DNA from: Dehalococcoidales bacterium
Lineage (GTDB): Bacteria > Chloroflexota > Dehalococcoidia > Dehalococcoidales > UBA3254
Direction of reading: 5' to 3'
Length of the DNA: 6,425 bases
Assembly: GCA_028718465.1 (NCBI GenBank)
Contig: JAQULX010000174.1
Location: forward strand, 1 to 6,425
Shown: piece by piece, positions 1 through 5,878 of the stretch
Layout of the letters: each line of letters begins with the position of its first letter
Numbering within the stretch: the first letter of the stretch is position 1
Notes under the pieces: generated by a model
What the model was told of the DNA's origin: nothing
Database searches by the model: none
Seen by the model: only the letters and a program-made list of their open reading frames with translations
Translations under genes and position numbers: made by a program

Positions 1-127
1 GCATTATGGTCTAAATTTCCGGTTCCATATCACTTCGTTGCGAGATGCCCGTTCTCCCTGAATTCTACACTTTTCACTTTCCCGTCCTCCCCCAAAACTC
101 CTATTCCCCTCCATTACTTATTCTCTA

Positions 128-158
128 TTGACAGCCTTTCACCTTGCCCTGTTATAAT
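128..158 (+). promoter_or_regulatory. Candidate sigma-70 type promoter pointing away from the acs operon
   Basis: TTGACA at 128-133 and TATAAT at 153-158 both match the consensus hexamers exactly. The spacer is 19 bases, longer than the preferred 17, which would lower strength. It reads to the right, toward the 3' end of the convergent operon, but no convincing gene follows. It could drive an untranslated RNA, belong to a decayed mobile element or be chance in AT-rich DNA. Confidence 0.3.
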
Positions 159-233
159 AAAATTCCTTTCCAGGATTATGCCTGTTGCCTGTATTGTCTC
201 TCTAATGTTCATACCTGGCCCGTAATTCAGTAT

Positions 234-274
234 CACTGCCTGGTTTACATGCCAGCGAAAACCGGCATCCAGTG
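234..274. repeat. Small nested inverted repeat, resembling a dispersed intergenic palindrome
   Basis: An inner stem ATGCC (249-253) with GGCAT (264-268) surrounds an AGCGAAAACC loop, and an outer CACTG (234-238) pairs with CAGTG (270-274). Translated on the plus strand, the centre reads MPAKTGIQ, a string typical of widespread palindromic intergenic repeats that are often mis-called as protein. No second copy is present in this window, so repeat status is inferred. Confidence 0.35.
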
Positions 275-510
275 GAGGTGCGTTATGGTACCGGCTTATA
301 TCCCATCATTGCAAGCGTCCTCCTGTCCGAAGCCATCCCTTTCGCCCCGGGTATCCCGCCGGCTGAGCTGCGATAGCCTCGCCGCTGGCAGGCTGATTTG
401 CTCCGCCGTAAGAGTCCTTTATAATTTTCTATCCGGGTTTAATCCGGCTGGCATCAGTCTCTTTAATAACTGGCTGGACATCACTATGGAAAGTCAGTTT
501 ACTGATCTCA

Positions 511-644
511 AGGAGGGGCCTTTGAAAAATTTATGGGGTTCCAGTTAAATATGGTAGTTTCCAGTTTACAGACGTCTATTGGGGTCCTTTTCAGCCTTAA
601 AATCGGGGATTATGGGGCGTAAAGTGTAAACTATCTGTAAACTA
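511..644. mobile_element. Degenerate periodic repeats, possible relic of an IS21-like element end
   Basis: A run of related short words recurs about every 20-24 bases. GGGG occurs at 515, 535, 581 and 605 (plus 614), with TTTCC taking its place near 558-562. TTCCAGTT is at 539-546 and 559-566. AGTTTACA is at 563-570. TGTAAACTA is repeated at 625-633 and 636-644, inverted relative to AGTTTACA. Several units read GGGGTCCTTTTCAG-like. From memory, ends of IS21-family elements carry such multiple transposase-binding repeats. No IstA or IstB reading frame is present in the window, so this would be an isolated end or a decayed copy. The repeats are seen directly; the IS21 assignment is inference. 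Confidence 0.35.
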
Positions 645-657
645 CCGGGATAATAAA

Positions 658-694
658 TTGTACCTTAACAATCTGATATTGTTAGCTTTTGTAC
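658..694. repeat. AT-rich inverted repeat just past the operon, possible weak terminator
   Basis: TAACAAT (666-672) and ATTGTTA (678-684) form a perfect seven-base stem with a five-base loop, flanked by TTGTAC at 658-663 and 689-694. It begins about ten bases after the last stop codon of the operon, where a terminator would be expected. The stem is AT-only apart from one GC pair, and on the minus strand it is followed by AGGTACAATTTATT and not a clean T run, so intrinsic termination would be weak. It could instead be a protein-binding site. Confidence 0.35.
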
Positions 695-704
695 TGCGCA
701 TCCC

Positions 705-1388
705 TCAACGGAGCGGAGTGTTCTGTGCCGATTTAACCAGCTTCCAGGCTATCGTTTGACATAAAACATTGATGTCTTCCGGAGGAAGGTAATCCGGTAT
801 CGTGCTGTCGAAAAGGATGCTGGCGTTGGGCGGAAACTCGTCATCTCCCCGCCAGAGCGCCAGGGTCACCGGCGCCCGGCTGAAGGCCGGGATGGTTACT
901 GAGACATCGCCAAAATCAGCCCTGTATCCTCCCAGCCCCCCGGCGGCCTCCGGCAGTCTATCCGGATGAGCGCCGAAGTGGTCGATCAGCGGCTTGACCG
1001 CCCTTTTAAAGAAAGAGGGATAGTACCCCGCTCCTTCGGGCAGTTCTTGGTAAGCGATCCATTTCCCGGACAAAGGTGTCCCGCGGGCATGGACCAGGTA
1101 ATGCAGGATTAATATCCGGTCCCTCAGGTCGACCTCTCCGGAGTTGTCCTGCAAAGTGACAGCGGCCTCCGGCAGGGTCACCTGGTAGGTCTGATTCAGA
1201 TATTTCAGGATGATCTTCCGGGAACCGCCTTCCAGCCGGCAGTCGGAGCCGCTTTCCCGGCACTGCTCCTCGATGTCCGGCAGCCCGGCCAGTTGTTCTG
1301 CGGCCATCTTCAATGCCAGGCCGTAGCTTTTGTCATAGTTTTTCTGGTCGGGTAAGGAAGTGGTCGGATGGTCGGCATTATCAAACAT
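705..1388 (-). CDS. DUF3786-family protein, last gene of the acs operon; function unknown
   Basis: A 227-residue soluble protein with no signal peptide or membrane segment. I recognise the DUF3786 family from two conserved blocks. The first is residues about 92-134, with ILILHYLVHARGTPLSG, GKWIAYQELPEG and YYPSFFKRAVKPL. The second is about 160-206, with GDVSVTIPAFSRAPV, LALWRGDDEFPPNASILFD and DYLPPEDI. The N-terminal third is variable and contains Cys43 and Cys50; a third cysteine is Cys210. There is no C-x2-C motif or nucleotide-binding loop, so no cofactor can be assigned. As I recall, family members occur mainly in strict anaerobes and some sit near corrinoid or Wood-Ljungdahl genes. Here the ATG directly follows the acsE stop with its ribosome site inside acsE, so it is made with the pathway enzymes. 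A helper role for CFeSP, the corrinoid or cluster assembly is plausible but is inference from position only. The TGA stop at 707-705 ends the operon's coding part. Confidence 0.85.
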   Translation of the reverse strand: MFDNADHPTTSLPDQKNYDKSYGLALKMAAEQLAGLPDIEEQCRESGSDCRLEGGSRKIILKYLNQTYQVTLPEAAVTLQDNSGEVDLRDRILILHYLVHARGTPLSGKWIAYQELPEGAGYYPSFFKRAVKPLIDHFGAHPDRLPEAAGGLGGYRADFGDVSVTIPAFSRAPVTLALWRGDDEFPPNASILFDSTIPDYLPPEDINVLCQTIAWKLVKSAQNTPLR

Positions 1389-2267
1389 CTAAACCTCCAG
1401 CCACAGGTGAGAGTAAAGCGATTCGCCGGTAAGCACGCGCACCGTTTTGGCGTATTTGACCTCTTCCGGGTCCAGCGCAGCCAGGTCCGGCTTATCGCCG
1501 TCCATCATCCGGTGGACCAGGCTGACCAGTCCGGGCTTCTGCCCGCGGGCTATCTGGATCAACTCGGCGTCAAAAGCATCTACAATGGCTGCGTACAGGC
1601 CGTACTTCATGAGCATCATGAGGTAGGTGCGGTTCAGGTAAGGCCGGAGGTCCTGGGGGGTGCCGTTGGAAACATTGGAAAGTCCCACGATAGACTTGCA
1701 GCCGGGAGCGATATCCTGTAGCATGCCCAGGAATTCTAGACAGGCTTTAACCTGGTTGATTTCTCCGCTTACGGGAGTGGCAATAGGATCGATCCAGATC
1801 CGGTCGTTGGGAATGCCCTTCTCATTGGCCTGATAGACCAGGTCTACTGCCAGCATGCACCTTTCGTTGGCGTCCCGGGGCATTCCCTCGACGCCCCAGA
1901 GGAGCCCAATCATATCCGCGTTATACCTGGTTGCCAGGGGCAATCCCGCTTCCAGCCTGTCGGGTTGCAGCGAGATGGAGTTAATCAGGGCCCTGCTCTT
2001 GCAGACTTTCAGTCCGGCTTCCATAGCCGCCGGATTGGTAGTATCCAGGGACAGCGGCTTCTGCGTTACCTGCTGGACGGTCTGGACGACCCAGGCCATG
2101 AACTCATCGCCGGCTTTGCGGGCAGGACCGATATTGATATCCAGGTAGTCCACATCCGCGGCGTCTTCGGCTTTGGCCATATCCTGCACTGGCCCCGCCT
2201 GGCGCTCTTTGAGGGCCGGTCCCAGGGTCTTGGACATGATATTCAGATTTTCGCCGACAAGTATCAT
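1389..2267 (-). CDS. acsE: 5-methyltetrahydrofolate:corrinoid iron-sulfur protein methyltransferase (MeTr)
   Basis: Moves the N5-methyl of methyl-tetrahydrofolate to Co(I) of CFeSP, linking the folate (methyl) branch to the carbonyl branch. The fold is a pterin-binding TIM barrel. The functional positions line up with Moorella AcsE in number as well as context: Asp75 in LSLDTTN, Asn96 in ALINSIS, Asp160 in RIWIDP and Asn198 in GLSNVSNG, plus the DINIGPA block near residue 43. It has 292 residues against 262 in Moorella. Most of the excess lies near the C-terminus (about 245-275, LVHRMMDGDKPDLAALDPEE) before a final segment ending SLYSHLWLEV. I recall this longer form from sulfate-reducing and Dehalococcoidia-like bacteria, so it is probably a subfamily trait. 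The ATG start follows a strong AAGGAGG. The TAG stop directly abuts the ATG of the next gene. The start MILVGENLNIMSKT is typical of the family. Confidence 0.96.
   Translation of the reverse strand: MILVGENLNIMSKTLGPALKERQAGPVQDMAKAEDAADVDYLDINIGPARKAGDEFMAWVVQTVQQVTQKPLSLDTTNPAAMEAGLKVCKSRALINSISLQPDRLEAGLPLATRYNADMIGLLWGVEGMPRDANERCMLAVDLVYQANEKGIPNDRIWIDPIATPVSGEINQVKACLEFLGMLQDIAPGCKSIVGLSNVSNGTPQDLRPYLNRTYLMMLMKYGLYAAIVDAFDAELIQIARGQKPGLVSLVHRMMDGDKPDLAALDPEEVKYAKTVRVLTGESLYSHLWLEV
1394..1398 (-). promoter_or_regulatory. Shine-Dalgarno for the DUF3786 gene, inside the end of acsE
   Basis: GGAGG is formed by the last acsE codons (CTG GAG GTT TAG) and lies five bases before the ATG at 1388-1386. 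The site is inside the upstream coding region and stop and start are adjacent (TAGATG). Translation of the DUF3786 gene is therefore probably coupled to that of acsE. Confidence 0.65.
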
Positions 2268-2270
2268 CTG

Positions 2271-2279
2271 CTCCTCCTT
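2271..2279 (-). promoter_or_regulatory. acsE Shine-Dalgarno overlapping the acsC stop codon
   Basis: On the minus strand the end of acsC and the start of acsE read TAAGGAGGAGCAGATG. The last two bases of the acsC stop are the first bases of the AAGGAGG ribosome site of acsE. Only ten bases separate the genes, an arrangement that favours translational coupling. Confidence 0.85.
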
Positions 2280-3624
2280 ATTTGGGTTTCCAGGTTTTCA
2301 GGTAAGCCGGAATGTGCGCCGCCTCCCGCGGGCCCACCTCGATCTTCCAGTCCGGCAGCTCTTCTTCCAGACCTCCGCTTTCCGAAGCGGCATAGCCGGG
2401 AATAACCAGCGTGCGGTGTTTTACCTTATCGGCGATGCCGCATTTCTTGATGAAAGGAGAAATAACATCGGCCACAAACTTGCCGGCCGCCCAGGCAGTC
2501 ATTACGGAAAGTCCTTCCGTATCTTTGACCAGGAGATAGGCCGGGACTTTGCTGTTCTCGATTTCTCCGGAAACGATGAAATAGGTCAGGGAAAAGTTGG
2601 AAGTGAGAAGCACCGGAGAGTTCTCGTCCGGTACGCCGATTTCATAGATGCCCTCTTTGGTAGCCAGCGGTTTTTGCGGGTCTGTATAAATATTCATTCT
2701 CTCCACCAGCAAGGGGAACAGGCTGTGCCCTTCGAGGTTGGAAAGCACGATGATGCCGGCATACTTGGCGACCAGCATGGAAGCTATCATGGCTTCCTTC
2801 ATCGGGTCATCGGTCATTTCGCAGGGAAACGCAATTGTGGGAAAGCCCAGCGGGCGGTACTTGCCCAGGGCAGCTTTGCGGATATGTATCTGGTCGTTGA
2901 AGACCTGTCGCACCGACCGCGACCCGGAATCGATTACTATGTCCTTGATCCCGGCTTTGGTCATCTGCTCGGTGAGCGCTGATACCTCTTCCAGATTCGT
3001 TCCTTTGACAGCGACCGGGCATCCGGAATCCTTGGCCAGACCGGTCACCTTTTCCACGTTGTCCCGGTTGGCGGTATATAATAAAGGCTTTCGGTCGGCG
3101 CTGGCTTTCAAACCGGACGACAGTACCTCCGGATCGGTGCTCATCAGAATCAGGCTGCAATCGCTTTTTTGTTTTACCCGGCTTACTAAAGAGGCAAAAC
3201 GGTCGGCCTGACCTGACTCGCATTTTACGGCCGCCATTTCCGGGCGGAGGCTCAACCCTACTCTTTCATAGGTAAAACTGTTCAGGCGGTCCAGCCTCTT
3301 ATCGATTTCGTCCTCGGACATGGTATCGCTGATGAGTACCGCAATGCCCGGCGGATTTTCGAAGCGTTTCTCATGGCGGAACAGGACGGTTTCACCGCCG
3401 ACTTTCAAAGCCCTGTCCCCGGTCCCGATGGTGAGGGGCCGGATGGGAGGCGCCGAGGCTTCGGAAAGTTTGGCTTTGGTTTCTTCGGACACTGTCGGGC
3501 AGGCTGAGAGGTCGGCCTTGCCGGCCGCGAGCTGCATGGCGAAAGCCAGGCAGGTAGGGACCCCGCATTTCCCGCAGTTGGTCTTGGGCAGTAATTTAAA
3601 GATTTCGATTCCGGTGAGGGCCAC
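2278..3624 (-). CDS. acsC: Corrinoid iron-sulfur protein (CFeSP) large (gamma) subunit
   Basis: Carries the corrinoid cobalt that accepts methyl from AcsE and delivers it to the AcsB A-cluster; works as a heterodimer with AcsD. It has 448 residues, close to the 446 of Moorella. The N-terminal [4Fe-4S] domain is clear: Cys17, Cys20, Cys25 and Cys42 in a C-x2-C-x4-C-x16-C pattern (TNCGKCGVPTCLAFA). This cluster serves reductive reactivation of cobalt. A TIM-barrel-like middle region follows (about 90-320). The C-terminal corrinoid-binding domain (about 330-448) has the family blocks PVLLTSNFSLTYF, GLSVMTAWAAGKF, VIPGYAASESGGLEEELP and EVGPREAAHIP. It starts with GTG, supported by AAGGAG at good spacing. 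Its TAA stop forms the first bases of the Shine-Dalgarno of acsE. The partner gene acsD is not next to it, which is unlike the Moorella-type arrangement. No broken motif was seen. Confidence 0.97.
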   Translation of the reverse strand: MALTGIEIFKLLPKTNCGKCGVPTCLAFAMQLAAGKADLSACPTVSEETKAKLSEASAPPIRPLTIGTGDRALKVGGETVLFRHEKRFENPPGIAVLISDTMSEDEIDKRLDRLNSFTYERVGLSLRPEMAAVKCESGQADRFASLVSRVKQKSDCSLILMSTDPEVLSSGLKASADRKPLLYTANRDNVEKVTGLAKDSGCPVAVKGTNLEEVSALTEQMTKAGIKDIVIDSGSRSVRQVFNDQIHIRKAALGKYRPLGFPTIAFPCEMTDDPMKEAMIASMLVAKYAGIIVLSNLEGHSLFPLLVERMNIYTDPQKPLATKEGIYEIGVPDENSPVLLTSNFSLTYFIVSGEIENSKVPAYLLVKDTEGLSVMTAWAAGKFVADVISPFIKKCGIADKVKHRTLVIPGYAASESGGLEEELPDWKIEVGPREAAHIPAYLKTWKPK

Positions 3625-3632
3625 TTTATTAA

Positions 3633-3638
3633 CTCCTT
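3633..3638 (-). promoter_or_regulatory. Shine-Dalgarno deciding the GTG start of acsC
   Basis: AAGGAG on the minus strand sits eight bases before a GTG at 3624-3622. The protein read from this GTG begins MALTGIEIFKLLP, which matches the usual N-terminus of the CFeSP large subunit, so GTG is the start. The site lies in the 20-base gap after the acsB stop. Confidence 0.8.
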
Positions 3639-3644
3639 ATGTTA

Positions 3645-5852
3645 TTATCCGATAATTGGCGGCAGGCTTAATGCCGGGTGATTCTTCTCTGTCAGGAAAG
3701 CCAGTATGGCGTCTTCAGTGTCGCCGATAGTTTCATCAGCCATTCTGTCAAGAAGGTCCGGGCATCCCAGCTCAGCGGCTCTTTTTTCTATTTTGTCTTT
3801 CAGCTCTTCTTTCAGCATCTTCGGCATCCAGACCATTCTCAGCAGGCCGCCGTCGCCGATTATGAATTTTCTCTGGGTAGTATTGTATTTGCCGTGGCCG
3901 ACAAAACCCGGCGTGCTCAGTCCGCCGCCGATGGTTCCGGCCAGGGTGGTGAATTTCATTCCGCAGGGAGTCATGCCGGTATAGTCCCGGTTCACCGTCA
4001 TAATACCGTTGCACATCGGCAAAATGGCGGCAATGCATTCGCAGCACCCGCACGTGGTCATCGGGTCGTTGACAATGCTGTAGAAGTTGTAATGGTCTAT
4101 TTTTCCACGGGAAGCCATTGAAACAAAATCATTGACTCCTTTCCACTGGCCCATTTTGGCGTCAATAGTTTCCCCCTTGGGTACCGGCTGGTTCGGACCG
4201 GTGGGATTGATTTCAAAGGAGGCCTTGCAGTCCATCCAGTTATAGGACCCGCAGAGCCCGGTCCTTTCCGGGCTGATCACGCAAACATGGCTGGGAGCGA
4301 ATGATTGACACAGCGTACAGGAATAGTAGATATCCGTAGTCTCGTCGGTCATGCCTTCAATCCGGGCGTCTCTGATCTTATAGACTTCACGGGCTTTTTC
4401 CACCCTGTCTTTCACCTCTTCCTCGCGGGTATATATTTTAACCTGTAATTTGTCGAATATTCTGCCGAAATCCTGGTGCAGCTTGGCATGCAGGATGGTG
4501 CCGATATGGCTTATCTTGAAGCCTTTTTCGACAGCCTGCTTGCCGATCCTGATCCAGGCGATGTCCCTTTGCCCGATATGCATCACTCCCTGGGCGTAGT
4601 TGATCAGGTGGTGTATCTGGCGTTCCAGAATTGGTTCGAAGTCCTCCTGCATCTCGCGTCCGGCTACCTCCACGCAGATCGCCATCGGCAGCCGTGAGCC
4701 GGCGGATACATCGGATATTTCGGGACCGATAACTTCGACGTTGCCGTCCTCGACTTCATTCATGCGTTTGGACGTGACCCATTCCACCATGTGCGTTCTG
4801 CCGCCGCCGCACTCCAGGAAGATGTCCTCGCCGCGTACCCGTTCTCCTTCGAAAGCAGCTCCGTAAGCCACCGGTACCGGAACGCTGGCAACATTGACCT
4901 TCAGCCCCCGGACATCGATAGCTTTGGCCACCAGGTTGTCGTGAGGGATATTGGAAACGACATGCTCGTAGGTACAGATGCCGGTGGGTAAGATTTCCGG
5001 TATAGGCGTGTCGGCGATCACCGGAAATCCAAAATTGATCGCTCCGGCAGCGGTAGCATACCACTCGTCGCTGACAAAACCCATGGGCAGCGCAAAAGCA
5101 AATATTCGATCTTTATTATAGATCAAAATCTTTCTGAAATCACCCGGCTGTATGCCTCCGAAAGACAGGGCCGCGCGCGTGGCGAATCCCATGGCGAAGA
5201 CCGTGGACGTCACGTCCGGACCGAAGGACACCAGACGGGTCGGCCAGCCGATCTGCACTCCGGCCTCGATAAGCTGTTCGGAAAACCTCTTTCCGTTATA
5301 GTCGGCAGACATGAAGACATACAGGTTTTTCTGCTGGAGTTCCTGGGCAATTTTGGCGGCTATCTCGCTGGTTGGCGCGGCGCCCAGGATGGCCGCGAAT
5401 CCGGGTGCGGTCCCATCAACGAACTCCACGCCTCTTTTCCGCAGGATGACATCGTCCGCAGCGCCTAACCAGATGTTGTGGTCGGCGATATCTTCACTCC
5501 TGGTATAGAAATCCGGCTGCTCAAGGTAGCGGATCGCCTCAATAATCTCTTCGGCAAAAAGTGTCGCCATGCCTGCGTCCAGGGCCGGGCCCAGGTAAGG
5601 CAGGGGATGCTCTTCCCTGACCGGAGGCGGCAGCAGTTGCCGGCATTTTTGCACCACCGGCCCCATGTCTTCCAGCTTTTCTACTTTGAGGCCCAGCATG
5701 CCGTATATTACCGGCAAATAATAGGCGGTATTGGGAAAACCGACCGGTTCGTTCGCCCCGTATTTTTCCATGGCCTTCTGCCATTTCTCTTCTGCCTGCC
5801 CGACCAGTTTGTGGGCCCCCCTGATCGCCGCAGATGCGATTATCTTGGACAT
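3645..5852 (-). CDS. acsB: Acetyl-CoA synthase, bacterial CODH/ACS alpha subunit
   Basis: Condenses CO, a cobalt-bound methyl group and CoA into acetyl-CoA at the nickel-containing A-cluster; forms the CODH/ACS complex with AcsA. It has 735 residues against 729 in Moorella, and the active site aligns with a constant offset of six. Cys512, Cys515, Cys524 and Cys534 (motifs SCTLCQSF, HVCV, GLCGS) have the 3-9-10 spacing of the [4Fe-4S] ligands. Cys601-Gly602-Cys603 is the Cys-Gly-Cys that binds the two metals next to the cubane. Phe518 matches the Phe512 known to gate the site. The full bacterial architecture is present: N-terminal CODH-contacting domain (roughly 1-315), middle domain (to about 485) and C-terminal A-cluster domain; archaeal CdhC lacks the first. 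One oddity is that residue 604, directly after the Cys-Gly-Cys, is Cys (codon TGC, 4043-4041), where I recall Phe598 in Moorella. The ATG start is supported by the GGAGG upstream. It ends in TAA, 20 bases before acsC. Confidence 0.98.
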   Translation of the reverse strand: MSKIIASAAIRGAHKLVGQAEEKWQKAMEKYGANEPVGFPNTAYYLPVIYGMLGLKVEKLEDMGPVVQKCRQLLPPPVREEHPLPYLGPALDAGMATLFAEEIIEAIRYLEQPDFYTRSEDIADHNIWLGAADDVILRKRGVEFVDGTAPGFAAILGAAPTSEIAAKIAQELQQKNLYVFMSADYNGKRFSEQLIEAGVQIGWPTRLVSFGPDVTSTVFAMGFATRAALSFGGIQPGDFRKILIYNKDRIFAFALPMGFVSDEWYATAAGAINFGFPVIADTPIPEILPTGICTYEHVVSNIPHDNLVAKAIDVRGLKVNVASVPVPVAYGAAFEGERVRGEDIFLECGGGRTHMVEWVTSKRMNEVEDGNVEVIGPEISDVSAGSRLPMAICVEVAGREMQEDFEPILERQIHHLINYAQGVMHIGQRDIAWIRIGKQAVEKGFKISHIGTILHAKLHQDFGRIFDKLQVKIYTREEEVKDRVEKAREVYKIRDARIEGMTDETTDIYYSCTLCQSFAPSHVCVISPERTGLCGSYNWMDCKASFEINPTGPNQPVPKGETIDAKMGQWKGVNDFVSMASRGKIDHYNFYSIVNDPMTTCGCCECIAAILPMCNGIMTVNRDYTGMTPCGMKFTTLAGTIGGGLSTPGFVGHGKYNTTQRKFIIGDGGLLRMVWMPKMLKEELKDKIEKRAAELGCPDLLDRMADETIGDTEDAILAFLTEKNHPALSLPPIIG

Positions 5853-5860
5853 CTGTTATG

Positions 5861-5865
5861 CCTCC
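5861..5865 (-). promoter_or_regulatory. Shine-Dalgarno for acsB
   Basis: On the minus strand GGAGG lies eight bases before the ATG of acsB, inside the 26-base acsA-acsB gap. It fixes the acsB start at 5852. No promoter or terminator fits in this gap, so acsB depends on transcription from upstream. Confidence 0.8.
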
Positions 5866-5878
5866 AGAGCAAATTTGT

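Larger units (their letters stand above)
1..704. other. Intergenic region downstream of the acs operon, no supported gene
   Basis: About 700 bases with lower G+C than the operon and no protein-coding frame I can support on either strand. Positions 1-127 are pyrimidine-rich and show nothing recognisable. Positions 165-480 contain a GC-richer patch (about 320-410) with local self-complementarity but no known RNA class that I could match. The sub-features (candidate promoter, hairpin, periodic repeats, inverted repeat) are listed separately. The plus-strand open frame at 144-548 is judged spurious: cysteine-rich, no ribosome site, and running through the repeat zones. Confidence 0.6.

Noticed and set aside
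300..460. Possible riboswitch or structured RNA (cobalamin, glycine or c-di-GMP type) in the GC-richer patch
   Set aside because: Neither strand shows the conserved core of these classes, such as a B12 box, and on the operon's strand it lies downstream of the operon, not upstream.
144..548. Plus-strand open frame of 134 codons in the intergenic region
   Set aside because: No Shine-Dalgarno, odd cysteine-rich composition with no domain, and it runs through the MPAKTGIQ hairpin and the periodic repeat zone. A frame open by chance is the better reading.
1..704. tRNA, rRNA or CRISPR array in the intergenic region
   Set aside because: No TTC-loop or cloverleaf pattern, no rRNA-like stretch, and the short repeats are too degenerate and closely spaced for CRISPR repeat-spacer units.
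2173..2982. Long plus-strand open frame (269 codons) opposite acsC and the start of acsE
   Set aside because: It is antisense to two genes with clear family motifs, is rich in Arg/His/Gly as expected for an antisense shadow, and has no recognisable domain.
2807..3223. Minus-strand alternative frame inside acsC, which could hint at a frameshift
   Set aside because: The acsC frame is uninterrupted from start to stop with all domains at expected positions, so no frameshift is needed.
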